5,441 nt of DNA from Verrucomicrobiota bacterium (GTDB lineage: Bacteria > Verrucomicrobiota > Verrucomicrobiia > Limisphaerales > UBA9464), in contig CANHYD010000178.1 of NCBI GenBank assembly GCA_947464705.1, positions 1 to 5,441 of the forward strand, written 5' to 3'. A program made the translations under genes and the position numbers. This document shows, one piece after another, positions 1 to 5,441 of the stretch; the first letter of the stretch is position 1; every line of letters starts with the position of its first letter. The notes beneath the pieces were generated by a model. The model ran no database searches. It had not been told where the DNA came from and saw only the letters and a list, made by a program, of their open reading frames with translations.

Positions 1-1190
1 AGGAACTGGGCAAACGGCGATTTCCCGAGATCGCCCGTCAGTTGGGAATTACTCCGTCCGAGGCTCAGGAGGCCGCCGGACGGATCGCTCGTCTGGACCC
101 AAGGCCGGGTTCCGATTTTTCCCGCGACCCTGAACAATACGTGGTGCCCGAGTTGGAGGTGGTCCGGCGTGTGGTCGACGACCTCAGCCCGGACATCAAG
201 GCGACGGATATCGAAGACCCTTCGTCGCTGGCGGAGATCCTGAGTGACCCCGACGAAGACGATGCGGTGATCGCCCACCTCCGCTATCGACTCTCGATGC
301 AGACCCGCGAGGGGCTCCGTCAGTGGCGGTTCACCGATCGGGATTCAGTTTCCGAGGTGCTTCTGAATGCCCTGAGCGAAGACCTGACCCGCATCGTCCG
401 GGGTGACGAACGCTTGTACCACCGGTTCCTGGGAACGGCATCGTTCAGCACGGCCGCCGACAAACGCCTCAAGGCCTGTGCCGAGCTTCTGGCGTCCGAG
501 GAAGTAAAGGTCAGTGGTGGGGCGACCGAAGCGTTGGTGGCCGACCTCAACCGGATTTTTCTGTGCGATTTTCTGCCGATCTCCGAGAAGCGTCAAAAGG
601 TGGAGTACGACGTGGCGGGCAAAGATGAGTTCATGCCCCAGCTGCGCATCAGCAGCACCTACAAAGACTTGCTCGCCCAATCGGAGACTTCAGCCGAAGT
701 CCGCGAATACGTGCGCGACAAGATCAAGGCCGGCAAGTTTCTCATCAAGAGCCTGAACCAGCGCCAGAGCACCATCCTGAGTATTGGTCGCGAGATCGTG
801 AAGCGTCAGCGCGACTTCATGGAAAAGGGAGTCGAACATCTCAAACCCATGACCATGGTGATGGTCGCCGAGGTGGTGGGCGTGCATGAGACGACCGTGA
901 GCCGTGCTGTTTCCGGTAAGTTCATGCGGACCCCGCAGGGGATCTTCGAGATGAAGTTCTTCTTCACCTCCGGTGTGGCGACGGCCGACGGTCAGACGGT
1001 GTCCAACACCTCGGTGAAGAACATCCTGGCCGAGCTCATCGCGGGCGAGAATCCCGCCAAGCCGCTTTCCGACGATCAGTTGGTCAACAAGCTCAAGGAG
1101 AAGAACGTGATGATCGCTCGGCGCACGGTCGCCAAGTACCGCGCCGAGCTGAACGTGTTGCCCAGCCACCTGCGGCGCACCTATCAGTGA
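1..1190 (+). CDS. rpoN: RNA polymerase sigma-54 factor RpoN, 5'-truncated by window edge
   Basis: Sigma-54 replaces sigma-70 on core RNA polymerase and recognises -24/-12 promoters that need AAA+ enhancer-binding activators. The frame is open from base 3 with no plausible start, so the activator-interacting region I and the beginning of the core-binding domain lie outside the window. A TTG at 42 is internal and not the true start. Numbering from that TTG, the visible parts are: LDPRPG (18-23) and YVVPELEV (33-40) of the core-binding domain; a long extra segment (41-186); PQLRISSTY (199-207); the IKSLNQRQSTIL helix (235-246); the helix-turn-helix with VAEVVGVHETTVSRAV (275-290); GIFEMKFFF (300-308); ENPAKPLSD (336-344); and the RpoN box ARRTVAKYRA (359-368, bases 1116-1145). 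The canonical box ends in Glu, here Ala. The TGA is at 1188-1190, 23 codons after the box, as usual. Identity is secure; only the extra segment is unusual. Confidence 0.97.
   Translation, partial: ELGKRRFPEIARQLGITPSEAQEAAGRIARLDPRPGSDFSRDPEQYVVPELEVVRRVVDDLSPDIKATDIEDPSSLAEILSDPDEDDAVIAHLRYRLSMQTREGLRQWRFTDRDSVSEVLLNALSEDLTRIVRGDERLYHRFLGTASFSTAADKRLKACAELLASEEVKVSGGATEALVADLNRIFLCDFLPISEKRQKVEYDVAGKDEFMPQLRISSTYKDLLAQSETSAEVREYVRDKIKAGKFLIKSLNQRQSTILSIGREIVKRQRDFMEKGVEHLKPMTMVMVAEVVGVHETTVSRAVSGKFMRTPQGIFEMKFFFTSGVATADGQTVSNTSVKNILAELIAGENPAKPLSDDQLVNKLKEKNVMIARRTVAKYRAELNVLPSHLRRTYQ
162..599 (+). other. Extra ~140-residue segment inside the RpoN core-binding domain
   Basis: These bases encode residues 41-186 (numbered from the TTG at 42). 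In E. coli RpoN the strand YVIPDVLV is followed after about seven residues by TVELN and then PRLQIN. Here YVVPELEV is followed by about 146 residues before VEYDVAGKDEFMPQLRIS. The segment reads as a mostly helical, charged sequence with an acidic cluster (DPDEDD, 69-74) and holds the only two cysteines of the visible protein (146 and 175). The frame stays open and base composition looks like the rest of the gene, so this is neither a frameshift nor an obvious recent insertion. I recognise no domain in it and see no intein or transposon hallmark. Confidence 0.65.
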
Positions 1191-1192
1191 AG

Positions 1193-1224
1193 CCCCCTTC
1201 CGCAGGCTGAAGGGGATGATTTTG
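1193..1224 (+). terminator. Probable Rho-independent terminator of rpoN
   Basis: Three bases after the rpoN stop, CCCCTTC (1194-1200) pairs perfectly with GAAGGGG (1209-1215) around an 8-base loop, followed by ATGATTTTG with a short T run at 1220-1223. The T tract is weak and offset by four bases, which lowers certainty. Read on the minus strand the hairpin has no T run after it, so it serves rpoN rather than the convergent gene. Confidence 0.6.
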
Positions 1225-1247
1225 ACGTCTTCTGGCGTAGTTCGCCG

Positions 1248-2294
1248 TCAGTGTTTAATCCGGGCCGGATCCACGATGGCGTGGCGGATCTTCTCGCGCT
1301 TCCACGTGTAGGTGATGTGCACCTTGCCATCTCGGGCCTGCACCACCGCCGGATAGCTCAACTCGCCGGGATTGTAAGCGAGGTCGGCCTTGCCAGGCTC
1401 CTGGGTGCTCTCCAGATCGGCGACTCGGGTCCAAGACTGGCCGTCCGAAGAAATGGCCAGCGAGATCACACTGCGATTTTCAGCCAGTGGGTTGTACACG
1501 AGCAGCGCTCGGCCATCGCGCAAGCGGACCGCATCGATACCGCTGTTGGGGTTGGGGAGTGAGGTCTTTTCAAGCGCAGTCCAGGTGCGGCCCTGATCGC
1601 TGCTCCAGTGTTCGGCGATCACCTTTTGGCGCGTGCGAACGAGGCTCTGGATGCGCCCGCCATCCCAGACCAGCAGGGTGGGTTGGATGGCGCCCCATTG
1701 GTCGGCGGTGTTCAATGCACCGGTGCGATGCCACTCGGTGAAGGGAGGTTTGGACCACTCCATGTGCAACCGCCAGCCGGCGTCCTCGGAGCTGGACCCG
1801 CAGAGAAGCGTGCCGTCATTCAGCAGCACCGGCTTGTTGCGCACGGGACCGACCTGACCGTCGGGCAACCGGTGCGACTTGCTCCAGGTGCGACCCCCAT
1901 CCTTGGATTCCTGGACACGTCCCCACCAGGTGTCGGGGCTCGGGCCCACCTTGTAGAAGAGCCACAAACTGCCGTTGGGTTGCTGCCAGAGCACTGGGTT
2001 CCAGCAGGCATATTGGGGGGCTCCCGCGTCTTCAGTGCCGCGCGCCACCTCGACCGGTGCCGTCCACTGGTGCTGGGGCTTCTTGGAAAACCAGATGACG
2101 ACATCCTTGGCCCGTTCGGCGGTTCCCCCGAACCAAGCCGCAGCCATTCCTTGCGGCGTCTCTTCGATGGTCGAAGCGTGCGAGGACAGGGTCGGCGGCT
2201 TGTCGGCCAAGTACTGCAACTTGATCACCGGAGAATTCTGCGCCCCCAAGGCGCATCCGATGACGGCAAAAAGGCTCAAAAACCTGCGGGGCAT
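1248..2294 (-). CDS. Exported BNR/Asp-box repeat protein, sialidase-like six-bladed propeller family
   Basis: The 348-aa product has the layout of the bacterial BNR repeat-like (sialidase superfamily) proteins. With the ATG at 2294 it begins MPRRFLSLFAVIGCALGAQ, a short positively charged then hydrophobic signal sequence. VIGC at 11-14 is a loose lipobox, so it may be a lipoprotein; otherwise cleavage near ALGA is likely. The same frame stays open upstream to 2468, but those 58 residues precede the signal peptide and look non-coding, so I start at 2294. No good Shine-Dalgarno is seen. Motifs: HASTIEE (39-45), AWFGGT (53-58), NPVL (99-102), Asp-boxes SKDGGRTW (130-137), SSDQGRTW (231-238) and degenerate SSDGQSW (282-288), RNKP (152-155), NPNSG (248-252), SYPAVVQ (313-319) and YTWKR (329-333). 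The N-terminal RIP motif of classical sialidases is missing, so sialic acid is not an assured substrate. It probably acts on an extracellular or periplasmic glycan. It stands alone, convergent with rpoN. Confidence 0.9.
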   Translation of the reverse strand: MPRRFLSLFAVIGCALGAQNSPVIKLQYLADKPPTLSSHASTIEETPQGMAAAWFGGTAERAKDVVIWFSKKPQHQWTAPVEVARGTEDAGAPQYACWNPVLWQQPNGSLWLFYKVGPSPDTWWGRVQESKDGGRTWSKSHRLPDGQVGPVRNKPVLLNDGTLLCGSSSEDAGWRLHMEWSKPPFTEWHRTGALNTADQWGAIQPTLLVWDGGRIQSLVRTRQKVIAEHWSSDQGRTWTALEKTSLPNPNSGIDAVRLRDGRALLVYNPLAENRSVISLAISSDGQSWTRVADLESTQEPGKADLAYNPGELSYPAVVQARDGKVHITYTWKREKIRHAIVDPARIKH

Positions 2295-2576
2295 GTGCCG
2301 AGAATGAGCCGTCGCCCGCGGAGTTCCAGTCACAAAATGCCCGAAACCCGGACTCATCCTGCAATGGGCAGACCCGCGTCGTCGGGATTGCGCCTCGAGG
2401 CATTCGCACCGTTCGGTCCGGTCAAATCCCCTCGTGACTGGGACTGGATCAACGGAACTTTTGCCCACGCCGTCGTCGGGCCTTTCGAGAAACGGATGGA
2501 GGCCCTGCGAACGGAATGGACCTAAGGGTTCAGCCGTTTTGCCAACCGGGCTCTGTCCTCGACGTTAGCAGGCGAA
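2295..2576. promoter_or_regulatory. Divergent intergenic region between BNR gene and ATPase gene
   Basis: The two flanking genes point away from each other, so promoters for both should lie in these 282 bases. I cannot point to a convincing -35/-10 pair on either strand: TTGCCA at 2539-2544 has no acceptable -10 partner. No sigma-54 -24/-12 element was found. A perfect 10-bp palindrome (GCCTCGAGGC, 2392-2401) is present, but one of this size is not unlikely by chance here. Confidence 0.4.
2337..2525 (+). CDS. Possible small hypothetical protein, weak candidate
   Basis: ATG at 2337 to TAA at 2523-2525 gives 62 residues, ending 51 bases before the ATPase start and on the same strand. It contains LEAFAPFGPV (21-30), faintly reminiscent of small-protein motifs such as those in ureidoglycolate lyase, and a tryptophan-containing charged C-terminus (DWDWINGTFA, then EKRMEALRTEW). 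About two thirds of third codon positions are G or C, rising in the second half, which is compatible with coding but below strong evidence. There is no Shine-Dalgarno. The same frame continues upstream as an open antisense shadow of the BNR gene, which weakens the case. I do not recognise a family. Confidence 0.2.
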   Translation: MPETRTHPAMGRPASSGLRLEAFAPFGPVKSPRDWDWINGTFAHAVVGPFEKRMEALRTEWT

Positions 2577-5285
2577 ATGAATGAACCGCTGCACCAGGTC
2601 GATGCCGGCGATGTGGCTCGGTTGTTGGAGACCGACTGCCAGAAGGGCTTGTCGGACTCCGAGGTCCGACGGCGCCAGGAACGGCATGGCCCCAACCGGA
2701 TTCGTGAGCGGCGGGGGACGCCCGCCTGGAAGCGCCTTCTCCTGCAGTTCACCCAGCCCCTTGCTTACATTCTGCTGATCGCCGCCGGTGTGACGGCCTT
2801 TTTCAACCAATGGGTCGATTCTGTGGTCATCGTTCTGGTCGTCGTCGTCAACGCGGTCGTGGGTTTCATTCAGGAGTCCAAGGCCGAGAAAGCCATCGAG
2901 GCTCTCAGCCAGTTGGTTTTGACCGAGACCACCGTGCGACGCGATGGCACCCAGCGACGAGTCCCCTCGGAGGGACTGGTTCCGGGAGATGTGGTGTTGC
3001 TACAATCCGGCGATCGTGTTCCGGCCGACCTGCGCCTCTTCCACGTTCGAAGCCTGAAGATCGATGAATCTGCCCTCACGGGTGAATCACTCCCCGTGTT
3101 GAAGCACTCCGATCGCCTCGCTCACGAAACCGTGTTGGCCGATCGGAAGAACATGGCCTATGCCGGCACCTTGGTGACCTCGGGTATTGCGGAAGGGCTA
3201 GTCTGGGTGACGGGGGATCGCACGGAAACCGGGCGGATTGCGTGGCTGATTTCCGAGACGGCCTCGATGGTCACGCCCCTCACGCGCAAGATCGATCAAT
3301 TCAGCGGTCAGATCCTGAGGGTGATCTTTGGGCTCACCGCTCTGACCTTTGGTGTCGGGTTGCTGCATGGGCAGCCTCCGTTGGACTTGTTCATGGCTTC
3401 GGTGGCGCTGGCTGTTGGGGCCGTCCCGGAGGGCCTGCCAGCAGCAGTCACCATCGTGCTTGCCGTGGGTGTGAAGCGCATGGCAGTGCGGGGTGCCATC
3501 GTGCGAAAACTGCCCGCTGTGGAGACCCTTGGCAGCACCACGGTCGTCTGCTCCGACAAGACGGGCACTCTCACCGAGAATCAGATGACCGTGCAGCAGA
3601 TCTTCGCCGGCGGAGAGTTCTTCAAGGTCACCGGAGCGGGTTACTCGCCAACCGGTGAGATTCGGTGCAAGGGCCGGGGAATTGTGCCGGCGAGCCATCC
3701 GGCCTTGATCGAGTGCCTGAGGGCGGGGCTTCTGTGCAACGATTCCCGGATCCGCATGGAGGCGGGGCGCCCGATCATTCAGGGTGATCCCACCGAAGCG
3801 GCTCTCATCATCGCGGCGGCGAAGGCAGGGCTCTTCCACGAGGCGTCTCAACAAGAGTCGCCTCGGGTGGACATGATTCCATTCGAGTCGGAACACATGT
3901 TCCGAGCGACCCTGCACGCCGGTGCCGAGGGGCGCATGATCTACAAGGTCGGCGCGGTGGAGCGCCTCCTCGATCGATGCTACGATGCCCTAGGTTCCGA
4001 CGGTCAACTCCTGCCGCTGGATCGTGAGCCAGTTCGACGAGCCCTCGAGGCCATGGCTTCCGACGGTCTGCGCGTTCTGGCGTTGGCACGCCGCTCGACA
4101 CACTCCGACCATCAGCGGCTCGAGCACCAACAGGTCCGGCAAGGACTCACCTTCCTCGGCTTGCAAGGGATGATTGATCCGCCCCGCCCCGAGGCGATCG
4201 CTGCCGTGGCGAAGTGCCGACTGGCGGGAATCCGCGTGAAGATGATTACCGGCGATCACGCGATCACCGCCCGGGCCATCGCGGGGCAAATCCGCCTCGG
4301 GGATCCGGGAACCGCAATCCGCACCCTGACCGGTCGGGAGTTGGAGGGGGTTTCCGACGATGATCTGCCGCGTGTGGCCGACGAGACGACCGTCTTCGCC
4401 CGCGTGGCCCCGGAACAGAAGTTGCGATTGGTGAGGGCCCTCCAGGCTCGCGGCCACATTGTGGCGATGACCGGCGACGGCGTGAATGACGCACCCGCTC
4501 TCAAACAGGCAGACATCGGTATCGCGATGGGGATCACAGGCACCGATGTTGCGAAGGGGGCGGCGGACATGATCCTCACCGACGATAATTTTGCGACCCT
4601 CCAGTCGGCCGTGGAGCAAGGCCGGGGCGTCTTCGACAATTTGCGCAAATTCCTCGTCTGGACGCTGCCGACCAACGCCAGCGAGGCGATGATCCTCTTA
4701 GTCGCGATCCTCTTTGGGATCACCCTGCCGATTCTTCCCGTGCAACTGCTCTGGATCAACCTGTGCACCGCGGTGTTCCTGGGCCTCATGTTGGTCTTCG
4801 AGCCTAACGAATCGGACCTCATGGACCGTCCGCCTCGGGATCCGAATCGTCCCCTCTTGACCGCGTTGCTGTTGCAGCGGACGGCCCTGGTGACTTCCCT
4901 CATCGCCGCGGGTGCCTACTGGCTCTTCTTCTTTGAGAGAAGCCAGTCGGCGCAAACAATCGACGCGGCGCGAACGACGGTCGTGAACGTAATCGTAATG
5001 GCGGAGACGGGTTACTTGTTCAACTGCCGCTCGTTTCACCGCAGCCTGTTCCGCATCGGATTCCTGAGTAATCCATGGGCGGTGTGTGGGGCGCTGGGGA
5101 TGATCGTTGTCCAGGTGCTTTTCACCTATCTGCCCCTCATGAACCGGCTTTTCCATACAGCCCCGTTGACCCTTGGTGCTTGGGTGCGCATCGGTGCGGT
5201 GGCTTTGGCCGTGTTCCTGATTGTTGAGTTTGAGAAGTGGCTGCGCTTCGGGGGCGAGCGCGGCAAGAACCGTATTCCGGACTGA
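2577..5285 (+). CDS. P2-type cation-transporting P-type ATPase (PacL/CtpF-like)
   Basis: A complete 902-aa ion pump of the inner membrane, normal length for bacterial P2 ATPases, that couples ATP hydrolysis to cation export. In order: N-terminal cation-ATPase domain (1-75, with GLSDSEVRRR and HGPNRI); membrane segments 1-2 (about 54-98); actuator domain with TGES (168-171); segments 3-4 (245-298) with PEGLP (284-288); phosphorylation site CSDKTGTLT with Asp327; nucleotide-binding domain with GDPTEAAL (403-410); MIDPPR (532-537); ITGD (557-560); TGDGVNDAPALK (632-643); and segments 5-10 (about 693-888). Cation-site residues aligned to SERCA: Glu285 (E309), Asn700 and Glu703 (N768, E771), Asn728 and Thr731 (N796, T799), Glu810 (E908); but SERCA Asp800 is Ala732. 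The KGAPE nucleotide motif reads KVGAVE (457-462). The start fits the family's N-terminus and has only a short AGG at 2570-2572. Calcium is the likely class substrate, but sodium, protons or other cations cannot be excluded. ldhA follows after six bases. Confidence 0.96.
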   Translation: MNEPLHQVDAGDVARLLETDCQKGLSDSEVRRRQERHGPNRIRERRGTPAWKRLLLQFTQPLAYILLIAAGVTAFFNQWVDSVVIVLVVVVNAVVGFIQESKAEKAIEALSQLVLTETTVRRDGTQRRVPSEGLVPGDVVLLQSGDRVPADLRLFHVRSLKIDESALTGESLPVLKHSDRLAHETVLADRKNMAYAGTLVTSGIAEGLVWVTGDRTETGRIAWLISETASMVTPLTRKIDQFSGQILRVIFGLTALTFGVGLLHGQPPLDLFMASVALAVGAVPEGLPAAVTIVLAVGVKRMAVRGAIVRKLPAVETLGSTTVVCSDKTGTLTENQMTVQQIFAGGEFFKVTGAGYSPTGEIRCKGRGIVPASHPALIECLRAGLLCNDSRIRMEAGRPIIQGDPTEAALIIAAAKAGLFHEASQQESPRVDMIPFESEHMFRATLHAGAEGRMIYKVGAVERLLDRCYDALGSDGQLLPLDREPVRRALEAMASDGLRVLALARRSTHSDHQRLEHQQVRQGLTFLGLQGMIDPPRPEAIAAVAKCRLAGIRVKMITGDHAITARAIAGQIRLGDPGTAIRTLTGRELEGVSDDDLPRVADETTVFARVAPEQKLRLVRALQARGHIVAMTGDGVNDAPALKQADIGIAMGITGTDVAKGAADMILTDDNFATLQSAVEQGRGVFDNLRKFLVWTLPTNASEAMILLVAILFGITLPILPVQLLWINLCTAVFLGLMLVFEPNESDLMDRPPRDPNRPLLTALLLQRTALVTSLIAAGAYWLFFFERSQSAQTIDAARTTVVNVIVMAETGYLFNCRSFHRSLFRIGFLSNPWAVCGALGMIVVQVLFTYLPLMNRLFHTAPLTLGAWVRIGAVALAVFLIVEFEKWLRFGGERGKNRIPD

Positions 5286-5291
5286 TCGCCG

Positions 5292-5441
5292 ATGATGAAG
5301 ACTATCGCATTTTACGACACCAAACCCTACGACCGCCAATTTATGACCGCGGCACCCGGAGCCGATGAGCTCCGCTGGGTCTTCCATGAATTTCGGCTCA
5401 CCGCAGACACCGCGGGCTGCGCGCGGGGTGTCGACGCCGTC
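5292..5441 (+). CDS. ldhA: D-lactate dehydrogenase (2-hydroxyacid dehydrogenase), N-terminal fragment cut by window edge
   Basis: The first 50 codons are open to the right edge. The product begins MMKTIAFYDTKPYDRQFM and continues with WVFHEFRLTADTAGCARG and VDAV. This matches the N-terminus of fermentative NAD-dependent D-lactate dehydrogenase: E. coli LdhA has MKLAVYSTKQYDKKYL, then a FFDFLLTEKTA element and NGCEAV. The enzyme reduces pyruvate to D-lactate in the cytoplasm, reoxidising NADH. Two adjacent ATGs (5292 and 5295) are possible starts. The second gives the usual MK beginning; neither has a clear Shine-Dalgarno. The gap to the ATPase stop codon (5283-5285) is six bases, so co-transcription and probably coupled translation are expected. 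The NAD-binding and catalytic regions are outside the window, so a related 2-hydroxyacid dehydrogenase is the alternative. Confidence 0.85.
   Translation, partial: MMKTIAFYDTKPYDRQFMTAAPGADELRWVFHEFRLTADTAGCARGVDAV

Noticed and set aside
162..599. The RpoN extra segment as an intein or a frameshift artefact
   Set aside because: No intein splice-junction residues (Cys/Ser at the start, HN-Cys/Ser/Thr at the end) are present, and the reading frame is open with conserved RpoN sequence on both sides.
1223..1250. Hairpin GGCG/CGCC flanked by TGAC/GTCA near the BNR stop codon
   Set aside because: Only four perfect base pairs in the core, mismatched outer arms and no T run; not a credible terminator for the minus-strand gene.
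2392..2401. Perfect 10-bp palindrome GCCTCGAGGC with outer TGCG/CGCA arms, possible operator
   Set aside because: A 10-bp palindrome is reasonably likely by chance in 282 bases, and the outer arms are asymmetrically spaced; no promoter nearby supports it.
2295..2468. Upstream extension of the BNR gene by 58 codons
   Set aside because: It would place a charged, non-family stretch in front of a good signal peptide; the ATG at 2294 is the better start.
1608..2525. A 305-codon plus-strand open frame antisense to the BNR gene
   Set aside because: Its codons lie exactly in register opposite those of the minus-strand gene, a configuration that leaves few stops in GC-rich DNA. The minus-strand frame has clear family motifs and this one has none; only its last 62 codons outside the gene are kept as a weak candidate.
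2539..2567. TTGCCA as a -35 box for the ATPase gene
   Set aside because: The sequence 17 bases downstream (ACGTTA) shares nothing useful with a -10 consensus.
3198..3917. A 239-codon minus-strand open frame inside the ATPase gene
   Set aside because: It is antisense to continuous, motif-rich ATPase sequence and shows no recognisable domain or start signal.

Overview
The window is a high-GC bacterial chromosomal segment with ordinary, densely packed housekeeping-type genes. No mobile element, CRISPR array, tRNA or rRNA is visible. A BNR/Asp-box secreted protein of the HAST/NPNSG/SYPA type, weak or absent Shine-Dalgarno sequences, and a D-lactate dehydrogenase-like N-terminus suggest a Gram-negative of the Verrucomicrobiota/Planctomycetota sort. 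That placement is inference only, because no phylogenetic marker is present.

Layout, left to right: (1) the C-terminal two-thirds of rpoN (sigma-54), cut by the left edge and ending at 1190; (2) a short hairpin followed by a T-rich stretch, probably the rpoN terminator, in the 57-bp convergent gap; (3) on the minus strand, an exported BNR/Asp-box (sialidase-like) protein, 1248-2294; (4) a 282-bp divergent intergenic region with at most one weak small-ORF candidate; (5) a complete 902-aa P2-type cation-transporting P-type ATPase, 2577-5285; (6) six bases further on, the first 50 codons of a D-lactate dehydrogenase (ldhA-like) gene that runs off the right edge.

The ATPase and the lactate dehydrogenase are almost certainly co-transcribed and perhaps translationally coupled, linking an ion pump to fermentative NADH recycling. 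rpoN and the BNR protein are separate transcription units. The observation most worth following is in RpoN: the open frame carries about 140 extra residues between the YVVPELEV strand and the following P-x-L-R-I element of the core-binding domain, where E. coli RpoN has only a few. The second is that the ATPase keeps most cation-site residues of the SERCA type but has alanine where SERCA has Asp800. I see no clearly new multi-gene system here.
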